Below, in pieces: positions 53,679-62,737 of a DNA stretch of 64,000 nucleotides. The stretch lies in assembly GCA_903919975.1 (NCBI GenBank), contig CAIXKE010000039.1, positions 1 through 64,000 on the forward strand, in the 5' to 3' direction. Position 1 is the first letter of the stretch. Each line of letters opens with the position of its first letter. The notes under the pieces are model-generated. The model made no database searches, was not told the origin of the DNA, and saw only the letters and a list, made by a program, of their open reading frames with translations. The DNA is from Akkermansiaceae bacterium. Lineage in GTDB: Bacteria > Verrucomicrobiota > Verrucomicrobiia > Verrucomicrobiales > Akkermansiaceae. The position numbers and the translations under genes are program-made.

Positions 53679-55484
53679 ATGCGTACCCACCACTGCAACG
53701 AACTCCGCGAGTCCCACATCGGCCAAACCGTCACACTCATCGGCTGGGTGAACTCCGCCCGCGATCACGGCGGTGTGATCTTCATCGACCTCCGCGACCG
53801 TGAAGGTCTAACGCAATGCGTGTTCCATCCGGAAGAAAATCCGGAGCTCGCGAAACTTTCCCACACTCTGCGTGAGGAAGATGTTGTGCAAGTCACCGGC
53901 ATTATTTCGGCCCGTCTCGAAGGCACGGTCAATGACAAGATCGGCACCGGTAGCATCGAGATCGTCGCCAACGAACTGCGCATCGTCAACAAGGCGGACG
54001 TGCTGCCATTCCAACTCGACAAGGAGCTTTCTAACGAGGACTTGCGGATGAAATACCGTTATCTCGATCTGCGCCGCGCCCGCATGAGCAAGAACATCCG
54101 CCAGCGCAGCGTGATTACTTCCGCCGCCCGCCGCTATCTCGATCAATCCGGATTTTTTGAAATCGAAACGCCTATCCTCTCGAACCCGACTCCTGAAGGC
54201 GCGCGCGATTTCCTCGTGCCCTCGCGCTTGAATCCCGGTCGTTTCTACGCGCTACCACAGGCGCCGCAACAATACAAGCAACTCATGATGGTGGCAGGCC
54301 TGGAGAAATACTATCAGATTGCCCGCTGCTTCCGCGATGAGGATCTGCGCGCCGATCGTCAGCCGGAGTTCACGCAAATCGACATCGAGGCCAGTTTCAT
54401 CGGTCAGGAAGATATCATTTCGCTGGTGGAAGGTTTGCTGGCATCCATGTTCCAAGCCGGCCTCGGCGTGGAAATTCCGACGACCTTTCCGCGCATGACC
54501 TATGCGGATGCGATGGACATCTACGGTTCCGACAAACCGGACACGCGCTATGAGATGAAGATCACCGACTTGGCTGACGTCTTCGCAGCCACGGAGTTCA
54601 AGATTTTCCGCAGCATTCTGGATGGCGGCGGTGTGGTTCGCGCGATCAATGCGAAAGGCTTCGCGAGCATCACGACCGGCCAAATGAACCGCCTCAACGA
54701 GATTGCCGTGCAAGCCGGTCTTCCCGTGAAAAACCTCGCGTTCATCAAATACGAAAACGGCGAATACAAGAGCCCGCTCTGGAAAATTTTTAGCGAAACG
54801 GAAAAGCAAGCGGTCGTCGCCAAGCTGGATCTAGCAGATGGAGACATCGTGTTTTTCGCCGCCGGTTCACGTGAATCCGTCAGCACCATTCTCGGCCGTG
54901 TCCGCTCCGAGTGCGCGGTGATGATGGAAATCCTCAAGGACTCCAAGGCCTTCAACTTCCTGTGGGTGGTTGATTTCCCGTTGCTCGCCCTTGATGAGGA
55001 AAGCGGCCACTGGGGCGCGGTGCATCATCCGTTCACCCGCCCGCATCCCGATGACATGGCGAAACTCGAAGCTGGCGACTACGCTAACGTCCGTGCCGTG
55101 GCCTACGATGTCGTCCTCAACGGATACGAACTCGGCGGCGGCTCGATCCGGATTCACGAAAAGGATCTCCAAGCGCAGATGTTCAGCGTGTTAGGTGTGG
55201 GCCCGGAAGAACAACAAATCAAGTTCGGCCACATTCTGGACGCCTTCCGCTTCGGTGCGCCGCCACACGGCGGCCTCGCCCTCGGCCTTGACCGCATCGC
55301 GATGCTCGTCGCCGGTGAGGACAGCATCCGTGAAGTCATCGCTTTCCCGAAAAACAACAAGGGTGCAGACCTCATGGCCCACAGTCCATGCCAGATCGGC
55401 CACAAGGAACTCCGTGAGGTCTATGTGCAATCCACTTGGAAAGATCCCAAGCTCACCCAGGAAAAGACTGTGGTTGAAAGCTGA
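53679..55484 (+). CDS. aspS: Aspartyl-tRNA synthetase, bacterial type
   Basis: A 601-residue class IIb synthetase. It has the OB-fold anticodon domain (TVTLIGWVNSARDHGGVIFI), motif 2 FRDEDLRADRQPEFTQIDIE, the bacterial GAD insertion domain around residues 290-420, and motif 3 GLALGLDRIAMLVAGEDSIR. The length is typical of bacterial AspRS. ATG 53679 directly precedes the conserved RTHHCNELR start. Confidence 0.96.
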   Translation: MRTHHCNELRESHIGQTVTLIGWVNSARDHGGVIFIDLRDREGLTQCVFHPEENPELAKLSHTLREEDVVQVTGIISARLEGTVNDKIGTGSIEIVANELRIVNKADVLPFQLDKELSNEDLRMKYRYLDLRRARMSKNIRQRSVITSAARRYLDQSGFFEIETPILSNPTPEGARDFLVPSRLNPGRFYALPQAPQQYKQLMMVAGLEKYYQIARCFRDEDLRADRQPEFTQIDIEASFIGQEDIISLVEGLLASMFQAGLGVEIPTTFPRMTYADAMDIYGSDKPDTRYEMKITDLADVFAATEFKIFRSILDGGGVVRAINAKGFASITTGQMNRLNEIAVQAGLPVKNLAFIKYENGEYKSPLWKIFSETEKQAVVAKLDLADGDIVFFAAGSRESVSTILGRVRSECAVMMEILKDSKAFNFLWVVDFPLLALDEESGHWGAVHHPFTRPHPDDMAKLEAGDYANVRAVAYDVVLNGYELGGGSIRIHEKDLQAQMFSVLGVGPEEQQIKFGHILDAFRFGAPPHGGLALGLDRIAMLVAGEDSIREVIAFPKNNKGADLMAHSPCQIGHKELREVYVQSTWKDPKLTQEKTVVES

Positions 55485-55650
55485 TACCAAGTCTGGGGAG
55501 TCCTCAATTGATGCGTGGAAAATTGGAGGAATGGATCACAATTCCCGATTTTTCTCCTAGCCCACGGCGGAACGTCGATTACTCTGCGTCCGACCATGAG
55601 CACGGCGGCGTCCCGCTGATTTTTCGTTTTAATTCCCGTATCGCATTCCT

Positions 55651-56403
55651 ATGAATCTGACACTCAAAGTATGGCGGCAGGCCGGCCCGAACGTCCAAGG
55701 CAAAATCGAAACCTATGATGCACCGGGGATTCCCTCGGAGGCATCGTTTCTTGAAATGCTTGATATCGTCAACGAGCGCTTGGTGCTCAAGGGCGAGGAG
55801 CCAATCCATTTCGATCACGATTGCCGCGAAGGGATTTGCGGAACTTGTTCGCTGACCATCAATGGCATTCCGCACGGCAAGGACCGCGGTGTGACGACCT
55901 GCCAGGTCCACATGCGTAAATTCTCTGATGGCGACACCATCTGGATCGAGCCGTTCCGGGCGAATCCTTTCCCGGTCATTCGCGATCTCATGGTGGATCG
56001 TGAAGCTTTCGATCGAATCATCGCTGCCGGTGGTTACGTGGATGTCCGCACCGGCTCGGCCGTGGATGCCAACAACATCCCGATTCCCAAGGATGACGCC
56101 GACTCTTCATTCGATGCGGCCGCCTGCATCGGCTGTGGTGCCTGCGTGGCATCCTGCAAAAACGCTTCGGCTATGTTGTTTGTTGCTGCCAAGGTTTCCC
56201 ACCTCGGTCACCTGCCGCAAGGCCAACCGGAGCGCGACAAACGCGTGCTGGCAATGGTCCGCCAGATGGATGCCGAGGGCTTTGGAAATTGCACCAATCA
56301 ATATGAGTGCGAAGCCGCCTGTCCGAAGGAAATCAGCGTCGAGCACATCGCCCGCCTCAACCGCGATTACACGATGGCCGTCCTACGCGAGCAGCTTACG
56401 TGA
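55651..56403 (+). CDS. sdhB: Succinate dehydrogenase / fumarate reductase iron-sulfur subunit
   Basis: A 250-residue electron-carrying subunit of respiratory complex II. Cluster ligands are all visible: CREGICGTC plus the later Cys in GVTTCQVHM for the 2Fe-2S site, [13 protein letters not shown] for 4Fe-4S, and [11 protein letters not shown] for 3Fe-4S. Subunits A and C/D are not adjacent in this window, so the complex genes are either elsewhere or split. It follows aspS by 166 bases. Confidence 0.93.
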   Translation: MNLTLKVWRQAGPNVQGKIETYDAPGIPSEASFLEMLDIVNERLVLKGEEPIHFDHDCREGICGTCSLTINGIPHGKDRGVTTCQVHMRKFSDGDTIWIEPFRANPFPVIRDLMVDREAFDRIIAAGGYVDVRTGSAVDANNIPIPKDDADSSFDAAACIGCGACVASCKNASAMLFVAAKVSHLGHLPQGQPERDKRVLAMVRQMDAEGFGNCTNQYECEAACPKEISVEHIARLNRDYTMAVLREQLT

Positions 56404-56458
56404 AAAAACGCGCAACAGAAGGATGGAATACATTCCCCGCCAGAGCCTCCAATCAATC

Positions 56459-56992
56459 ATGAGCCTCTATTCTACCTTCGCCGTCATTTCCTGCGTTTTC
56501 TCACTTGCGGCCTGCAATGCGGAGGACGACAAGAAGGTTGTTATGGAAACTACTTCAGAGACGCCAGCACAGCCAAGCGGTAAGGTCGTAAAAACCGACG
56601 AGGAATGGAGAAAGCTGCTCACGCCCGAGCAATACCGCATTCTTCGCAAATCCGGCACCGAGGCCCCGAACGGTGCGGTTTACAAGGAGTTCAAACACCA
56701 TGGCGAGGGAGCTTATCATTGCGCGGGTTGCGGAGTTCTGTTGTTTTCTTCTAACCAAAAATTTGATTCCGGTTGCGGTTGGCCGTCGTTTTTCGATCCG
56801 GCCAAGGCGGAAAACGTGACGACCAAGAAGGACATCAGCCTCGGGTCGGTGCGCATCGAGGTGAACTGCGCAAAATGCGATGGCCACCTCGGCCATGTTT
56901 TCGAAGGCGAAGGCTTCGACACGCCGTCCGACAAACGCTACTGCATCAACGGAGTGGGCCTGAAATTTGTCCCGGCCAAAAAGCCGGATTGA
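56459..56992 (+). CDS. msrB: Peptide methionine-R-sulfoxide reductase MsrB, lipoprotein-like
   Basis: A 177-residue protein that reduces the R form of oxidised methionine. The N-terminus looks like a lipoprotein signal (STFAVISCVFSLAACNAED, lipobox LAAC), placing it in the envelope. The domain shows the structural zinc pairs YHCAGCGVLL and NCAKCDGHLGHVFEGEG, the substrate-site GCGWPSFFDP, and the catalytic Cys in DKRYCINGVGLKF. ATG 56423 is an alternative start with 12 extra residues; the lipobox favours 56459. Confidence 0.9.
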   Translation: MSLYSTFAVISCVFSLAACNAEDDKKVVMETTSETPAQPSGKVVKTDEEWRKLLTPEQYRILRKSGTEAPNGAVYKEFKHHGEGAYHCAGCGVLLFSSNQKFDSGCGWPSFFDPAKAENVTTKKDISLGSVRIEVNCAKCDGHLGHVFEGEGFDTPSDKRYCINGVGLKFVPAKKPD

Positions 56993-57001
56993 AACGGCAG
57001 T

Positions 57002-57581
57002 ATGAATGCCTGCCTAATCCGACTTGTTGTTCCGCTGTTTCTTGTGTCGATGCTGTCCGCGCAGGTAGAGCGAAGCGGTGGATCGGGTGCTTTGAAGGCG
57101 GAGGCCGGCGGATTTGAGATTCCGAAGCAGGCGATGAATGCGATTTTGGTGATGCGTCGGGATGATGGTGCGGCGCTTCGGATATCGAGTGGACAATGTG
57201 AAGTCGTGGGAGACTCCGGATTGGCGGCGATTCGTTGAGCAGGGCGAGAGGATTGCGCGGGTGGAATCCACCAGTCGGGATTTGCTGGTGCTGGTCGAGA
57301 GCGGATTCAGCATTTGGAATGAAAACGAGCAGATCGGGAAGATTATGGGTTCATTTCAGAAAAACGTGAACGCGGCCAGCAACGAGAAAGATGCCTATGG
57401 CGATGTATCCAAAGTTTTCACCGATTAGAAACAGATTGCGCTGGCGGATTTGAACGCCGCCGCCTCGGACCGTTCGATGCATTGGTGGTGGAAACACACG
57501 TTGGAAGAACACAAGAGCCTCCGCACCAATCTCGACAAGGGGTTTGAAAAGCGCGCTGCAGAGGCGAAGCAGAAGCGTTGA
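57002..57581 (+). pseudogene. Disrupted secreted hypothetical protein gene
   Basis: ATG 57002 begins a signal peptide (MNACLIRLVVPLFLVSMLSA). The frame stops at 57236, but another frame entered around 57160-57200 continues with plausible sequence (VKSWETPDWRRFVEQGERIA, GFSIWNENEQIGKIMG). It reaches TAG at 57427-57429 and then resumes in the same frame to a TGA at 57579-57581 (LADLNAAASDRSMHWWWKHT). One frameshift and one in-frame stop therefore separate it from an intact gene of about 190 residues. The function is unknown. Confidence 0.6.
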
Positions 57582-57607
57582 GTCTCAATAGGAGGGCTGT
57601 TTGTGAA

Positions 57608-58555
57608 TCACTCCACGCCTTGGCGTTGACGATACTCCCTGGGTGAGAATCCGGTGACTTTGCGGAATTGGCGGGTGAAATAGTTGCTATCGTTGAATCC
57701 GACATCAAAGGCGATTTCCGTGATTCGTTTGTCGCCGTGGCGGAGCATTCCGCAAGCGCGGTGAACGCGTTGGTTGATGAGCCAAGCGAGCGGAGAGGTG
57801 CCGGTGGCCCTTTGAAAAACCCTAAGAAAACTGCGGCGAGACATGTGAGCGATACTGGCCAATTTCTCCAGATCCACTTCGTTATGGATGTTTTGCTCCA
57901 AGTGGGAAAGCGCCTCGCCGATCTGCAAAAGCGCCCGATTGTCGGGCGAGGGACTGCGACCATAACACCGCGCCAGGTGGCCGATGATTTGCATGAATCC
58001 GGCAGTGGCCATGAAGCCGAAACCAGGCTCCCGAATATTCAATTCCGCCTCCAAGCGGTCAACCATCTCGATGATCTGGGTCAGTTCCTTGCCTTTCAGT
58101 CGCAGACGGCCACGGGTAGGTTGGCGCAGGCGACGGGCCGGCTCCAGGGTGAAAAGCGCGTGGTAGCCGGCGACTGAAGGTAGGTCGAGCAAGCGCATTT
58201 TCAACTGGTTGGGTTGATAGAGTAAGTTCACCAGACGAAGTTCCTTGAGATCGCGGTATTCGTGCTCGTGAGGACCAGCGATGACAAAAACATCGCCTGC
58301 GGTGAGTTCCCAAGAGTCCTGCCCGGTCACATGCAGTCCGGTGCCGCCGGTGACGATCACCAACTCGGCAAACTCATGGGCGTGAGCCTCGAAGGCTTCT
58401 TGCGGCTCGCGTCGTTCGATGCTGATCGGGAAGCCATCGGGATGAAACCATTCGTCAATTCGTAAAACTCGCTTCACTGGCGAGATCGTGCTTGTTTTTG
58501 GCGAGACAGTAGAGGTTTTTTTCAGGATTTCGCATTCAGACTCATGTTTATCCAT
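57608..58555 (-). CDS. AraC-family transcriptional regulator, likely rhamnose-responsive
   Basis: A 315-residue regulator. The N-terminal cupin reads [20 protein letters not shown] and would sense the sugar. The C-terminal double helix-turn-helix reads [20 protein letters not shown] and [20 protein letters not shown] followed by FSPREYRQ. It is divergent from rhaA with only 20 bases between ATG 58555 and the rhaA start. A GTG at 58477 just before the conserved [12 protein letters not shown] would leave about 98 bases for promoter and operator. The residues between these two starts are low-complexity and lie over two repeated half-sites, so the shorter form may be the real one. Confidence 0.88.
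   Translation of the reverse strand: MDKHESECEILKKTSTVSPKTSTISPVKRVLRIDEWFHPDGFPISIERREPQEAFEAHAHEFAELVIVTGGTGLHVTGQDSWELTAGDVFVIAGPHEHEYRDLKELRLVNLLYQPNQLKMRLLDLPSVAGYHALFTLEPARRLRQPTRGRLRLKGKELTQIIEMVDRLEAELNIREPGFGFMATAGFMQIIGHLARCYGRSPSPDNRALLQIGEALSHLEQNIHNEVDLEKLASIAHMSRRSFLRVFQRATGTSPLAWLINQRVHRACGMLRHGDKRITEIAFDVGFNDSNYFTRQFRKVTGFSPREYRQRQGVE
58478..58506 (+). promoter_or_regulatory. Candidate AraC-type operator half-sites, 21 bp apart
   Basis: TGGCGAGA occurs at 58478-58485 and again in the same direction at 58499-58506. The 21-base period is two DNA turns, as for tandem half-sites of AraC-type activators. They lie 70-98 bases before the rhaA start. Confidence 0.45.
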
Positions 58556-58575
58556 TCACAAATCCCGCAAGTCTC

Positions 58576-59844
58576 ATGGCCAAACCATCCAAACTCACCG
58601 CCCAGTCCTATTCATCCGCCAAAGCCCGCTACGCCGAAATGGGAGTCGATACCGAAGCCGCGATGGCCGCGCTCGTCCGCATTCCGATTTCCTTGCATTG
58701 CTGGCAAGGTGATGACGTCGGCGGATTTGAAAGTACCGGCGAAGGCCTCAGCGGCGGCATCGCCGTGACCGGAAACTACCCTGGCAAGGCCCGCACGCCA
58801 GATGAACTCCGCGCGGATCTCGACAAAGCGCTCTCGCTCATCCCCGGCAAACATCGCCTAAATCTGCACGCGTTCTACGGCGAATTCGGCAACAAGAAAG
58901 TCGATCGCAATGAAATCCGTCCGGAGCATTTCAAAGGCTGGATCGATTGGGCGAAATCGAACGGCATGGGCATGGATTTCAACCCGACCTGCTTCTCTCA
59001 CCCGAAGGCGGCCGATGGTTTCACCCTCTCGCATCCGAAGAAGGCGATCCGTGATTTCTGGATCGAGCATTGCATCGCATCCCGCGAAATCGGAGCGGCC
59101 ATGGGCAAGGCGCTCGGTTCGCCGACCGTGACCAACGTCTGGATTCCGGATGGTTTCAAGGACACGCCGGTTGATCGGCTTTCCCCACGCCAACGCCTTT
59201 CCGATTCGCTCGACAAGGTGTTCGCGAAAAAACTCAACCCGAAACACCACCTCGATGCCGTGGAGTGCAAGCTTTTCGGGATTGGCAGCGAGAGTTACGT
59301 GGTCGGCTCGCATGAATTCTACATGGGCTACGCCATCAAAAACCAGAAGGTGCTCTGCCTCGACGCCGGCCATTTCCATCCTACCGAAGGCATCGCTGAC
59401 AAGCTCAGTTCAGCACTGATGTTTGTTCCGGAAATCCTTCTGCACGTCAGCCGCGGCGTCCGTTGGGACAGCGACCACGTCGTCACGCTCGACGACGCGT
59501 TGCAGTCGATCGCAGCCGAACTGGTGCGCAACAAATTGCTTTCCCGCACACACATCGGCCTGGATTTCTTCGATGCCAGCATCAACCGCATCGCCGCCTG
59601 GTCGATCGGCACGCGTAACACGCTCAAGGCCCTGCTGATCGCCCTGTTGGAGCCGCCGGCGCTGCGTGAAGCCGAGAAATCGGGCGACTACACCTCGCGC
59701 CTGGCGCTGATGGAGGATGCGAAAGGCTTGCCATGGGGCGCAGTTTGGGATGCATATTGCGAGTCGCAGAACGTTCCGTCCGGAACGGATTGGCTGGCCG
59801 AAGTGAAGCAGTATGAAAGCTCGGTGCTGAGCAAGCGTGCTTAA
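58576..59844 (+). CDS. rhaA: L-rhamnose isomerase
   Basis: A 422-residue cytoplasmic enzyme converting L-rhamnose to L-rhamnulose with Mn2+. Family segments are [15 protein letters not shown] near the start, [28 protein letters not shown], and the metal-binding stretch [14 protein letters not shown] with [14 protein letters not shown]. The length is normal. No rhamnulokinase or aldolase gene follows in this window, so the rest of the pathway is elsewhere. The gene is read with rhaT 43 bases downstream. Confidence 0.95.
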   Translation: MAKPSKLTAQSYSSAKARYAEMGVDTEAAMAALVRIPISLHCWQGDDVGGFESTGEGLSGGIAVTGNYPGKARTPDELRADLDKALSLIPGKHRLNLHAFYGEFGNKKVDRNEIRPEHFKGWIDWAKSNGMGMDFNPTCFSHPKAADGFTLSHPKKAIRDFWIEHCIASREIGAAMGKALGSPTVTNVWIPDGFKDTPVDRLSPRQRLSDSLDKVFAKKLNPKHHLDAVECKLFGIGSESYVVGSHEFYMGYAIKNQKVLCLDAGHFHPTEGIADKLSSALMFVPEILLHVSRGVRWDSDHVVTLDDALQSIAAELVRNKLLSRTHIGLDFFDASINRIAAWSIGTRNTLKALLIALLEPPALREAEKSGDYTSRLALMEDAKGLPWGAVWDAYCESQNVPSGTDWLAEVKQYESSVLSKRA

Positions 59845-59887
59845 TCAATCCATGGTTCTCTTTAAATCCACCTAACGAAATCCATTT

Positions 59888-61507
59888 ATGAATCCTATTC
59901 TCGGTGTCCTTTTCCATTGGCTCGGCGGCCTCGCCTCCGGATCGTTCTATGTTCCATTTCGCGGTGTGAAGCGCTGGTCGTGGGAAACCGCATGGCTCGT
60001 TGCCGGTGTATTTTCCTGGCTTGTTGCTCCCTGGTTCTTTGCGCTCCTGAACACCACTGATACAATCACGGTTCTCAAAGAAACTCCCGGCAGCGTCTGG
60101 TTTTATGCATACCTATTCGGTGCGCTGTGGGGTTTCGGCGGCCTGACATTCGGTCTCACCATGCGCTACCTCGGTATGTCCCTTGGTATGGCCGTGGCTC
60201 TCGGATATTGCACGGTGTTCGGCACGCTGATCCCACCCATTTTCAAAGGGGAATTCTTCTCCAAGCTGATTGAACCTGAAAACGGCCGCTGGGTGCTGGC
60301 AGGTCTCGCGGTTTGCGTCATCGGCATCGTCGTCACCGCACTTGCCGGCCGCGCGAAGGAAGGCGAAATGAGCGAGGAACAAAAACGTGACACCGTGAAA
60401 GAGTTCGATTTCAAAAAAGGCATCCTCGTTGCGACGTTCTCCGGCATCATGAGCGCCTGTTTCGCCTTCGGACTCAGCGCCGGAGATAAAATACGCGAAA
60501 TCACCTACAAAGTGGACATCGTCAACAGCGCTGCTGCTGAAGGTAAATCCGTCATCCGCACCGACGAACCGACTGCCCAGGAAGTGGATGCTCTGCTCGC
60601 ATCCATTAAATCGGCGAATCTTTTCACCGAAAAGGAAAAGCCCTCACTTGGCGGCCTGATCGGCATTCTAGAGGAACCCCTCACGCTGAGCATGAAGCTT
60701 GCCGAAGCGGCAGGAGATCCGAAGGCAAAACCCGAGGTGAAGACCAAACTCGAGGCAAAAATCAACGAAGCCAATCCAAAAGCTGCCACCGCCCTCACCG
60801 CCATTCAATTGGCTTCCACTCCGCTCGCCAAAAGGCTCACCGATTATGCAGGCGCGATCCAAGGTCTGGCTCAGTTCAAAACAATCGATGAACTCGCCAC
60901 ATTCTCGGAAAAGGAAACAGCCATCAACGTGACCATGTCGGGTGCCGACTTTGATACAATCCACGCCAAACACCACCTGTGGACCGGCCTTCCGGTATTG
61001 ATTGTCGTTCTGCTAGGCGGTTTCACGACTAACTTCGTCTGGTGTCTGCTGCTCAACATCCGCAATCGCACGGGCTATGAATACTTCGCCGCGCAACAGC
61101 GCCACCCTGCGCACGGCAAGGACCAGTCGGTGATCGAAAATCCCACCGACGCACCAGCCATGGAGATGGCGGAACAAGCGAAGCTCGGCAGCAATGGCAA
61201 TGGACTCCGCATCCCGCGCATCTCGAACTATCTGTTCGCCGCTCTCGCTGGTGTGACTTGGTATTTCCAATTCTTCTTTTACTCGATGGGAGAAACACAA
61301 ATGGGCGAATACAAGTTCAGCTCATGGACGTTGCACATGGCTTCGATCATCATTTTCAGTTCGATCTGGGGACTCGCCTTGCGCGAGTGGAAGGGCGCCA
61401 GCGCCAAGTCCAAAGGTCTTCTTTTTGCCGGTTTGGCCATCTTGGTGCTATCCACCATAATCATTGGCTACGGAAACATGATTGGGGACGTTTCGGGCGG
61501 ACATTAA
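59888..61507 (+). CDS. rhaT: RhaT-like L-rhamnose/proton symporter, enlarged
   Basis: A 539-residue membrane transporter. The front matches RhaT (HWLGGLASGSFYVPFRGVKR, WSWETAWLVAGVFSW), with further family segments MRYLGMSLGMAVALGYC and LLGGFTTNFVWC. RhaT of enteric bacteria has about 344 residues. The surplus lies mainly between roughly residues 198 and 357, an Ala/Lys/Glu-rich soluble stretch between two membrane helices (after SAGDKIREITYK, before HLWTGLPVLIVV), plus a smaller polar insert near 400-440. It follows rhaA and would import rhamnose for it. Confidence 0.88.
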   Translation: MNPILGVLFHWLGGLASGSFYVPFRGVKRWSWETAWLVAGVFSWLVAPWFFALLNTTDTITVLKETPGSVWFYAYLFGALWGFGGLTFGLTMRYLGMSLGMAVALGYCTVFGTLIPPIFKGEFFSKLIEPENGRWVLAGLAVCVIGIVVTALAGRAKEGEMSEEQKRDTVKEFDFKKGILVATFSGIMSACFAFGLSAGDKIREITYKVDIVNSAAAEGKSVIRTDEPTAQEVDALLASIKSANLFTEKEKPSLGGLIGILEEPLTLSMKLAEAAGDPKAKPEVKTKLEAKINEANPKAATALTAIQLASTPLAKRLTDYAGAIQGLAQFKTIDELATFSEKETAINVTMSGADFDTIHAKHHLWTGLPVLIVVLLGGFTTNFVWCLLLNIRNRTGYEYFAAQQRHPAHGKDQSVIENPTDAPAMEMAEQAKLGSNGNGLRIPRISNYLFAALAGVTWYFQFFFYSMGETQMGEYKFSSWTLHMASIIIFSSIWGLALREWKGASAKSKGLLFAGLAILVLSTIIIGYGNMIGDVSGGH

Positions 61508-61560
61508 TCCCGGCGTGATGCGTCACGGCGGCTTGGTTTTTCGCCAAGTCGCTGTGGATT

Positions 61561-62541
61561 ATGACTGTGTGTGAACATGCCGGGCATTCCCGTCTTGTTT
61601 TTCCATCTAAAGCGGGTTTCGGTTTCTCCATGCGGCGTTTCCACCATAGCGGGTTTGAGGATGCGGGTGCGCTGGCGGCTCTTAAAAACCACCAGCGGAT
61701 TTCCGTTTGCATTCCCACGCTCAACGAGGCGGAAACCATCGGGACGATTGTGGGGAATATCCGCGAGCACCTGATGGAGCGGGTGCCATTGGTGGATGAA
61801 ATCCTTGTGATCGATTCCGACTCCAGTGACCAGACCCGCGCGATTGCCACCCGCGCCGGAGCCCGGGTTTTCCGCTCATCGGAAATCGCCCCCGAGTTGG
61901 GAACGCATCCAGGTAAGGGCGAAAACCTATGGAAGGCCTTGCATGTTGCAGCTGGCGATCTCATCTGCTACATCGATGGCGATATCGCGAATTTCCATCC
62001 GGGGTTTGTCACCGGCCTGGTCGGGCCGCTTCTAACGGATCCTGAAATCGATTATGTGAAGGCCTATTACGAGCGGCCGCTGGCTCAGGGCGATGAACTT
62101 CATTCGACGGGTGGCGGGCGGGTTTCCGAAATCCTAGTGCGGCCATTGATCTCCATGTTCTATCCGGAGCTCACGCCGATTCTTCAGCCACTTTCCGGCG
62201 AATACGCCGCACGCCGCAGTTTGTTGGAAACGCTGGAATTTCCCACAGGTTACGGCGTGGAAATCGCCCATCTCATCGATCTTGCGCGCTACGGAAAACT
62301 CCAGCGCATCGCCCAGACCGACCTTGTCCGGCGCATCCACCGCAACCGCGACGATGGCGAACTCGGCGACACTGCCTTCGCCATCCTGCGGGTGATGATG
62401 CGCCGTCTCGAACGCGATGGGAAACTCAAGCTCAGCACCCCACCGACGGATCTTCACCAGCGCTGGCTGATCGATGAGGAAGCTGTCCGGAAGATTTCAA
62501 AACACATTCCAGAGCCCGAGCGCCCGGCGCTGCGAGTTTAG
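61561..62541 (+). CDS. Glucosyl-3-phosphoglycerate synthase-like glycosyltransferase
   Basis: A 326-residue family 2/81-type glycosyltransferase. The nucleotide-sugar site reads ISVCIPTLNEAETIGTIV, with EILVIDSDSSDQT, and the metal-binding DxD-type motif is CYIDGDIANFHP. The acceptor side has LQPLSGEYAARRSLLE and GYGVEIAHLID as in GpgS enzymes. GpgS makes the precursor of glucosylglycerate, a compatible solute, and of methylglucose polysaccharides. The start is uncertain: ATG 61561 gives 23 residues more than ATG 61630 (MRRFHHSG). Confidence 0.85.
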   Translation: MTVCEHAGHSRLVFPSKAGFGFSMRRFHHSGFEDAGALAALKNHQRISVCIPTLNEAETIGTIVGNIREHLMERVPLVDEILVIDSDSSDQTRAIATRAGARVFRSSEIAPELGTHPGKGENLWKALHVAAGDLICYIDGDIANFHPGFVTGLVGPLLTDPEIDYVKAYYERPLAQGDELHSTGGGRVSEILVRPLISMFYPELTPILQPLSGEYAARRSLLETLEFPTGYGVEIAHLIDLARYGKLQRIAQTDLVRRIHRNRDDGELGDTAFAILRVMMRRLERDGKLKLSTPPTDLHQRWLIDEEAVRKISKHIPEPERPALRV

Positions 62542-62737
62542 TCATTCACTCCATGTAGCCGTCCAAGCTCGATTCCTTTTCCCGCGGTGTCGTTCAGTCT
62601 AATGGTGCCGCTATTGATGGAAGTGGATTCATCCTTGAATGGAAAGTGTCTATTCTTAAGTGAGCTGTTATCACAGGAACACCGAATTGCACATTGCATT
62701 GTCAGCCGGTTTGTTCGAATTTCCCTCTGATCTCAAC

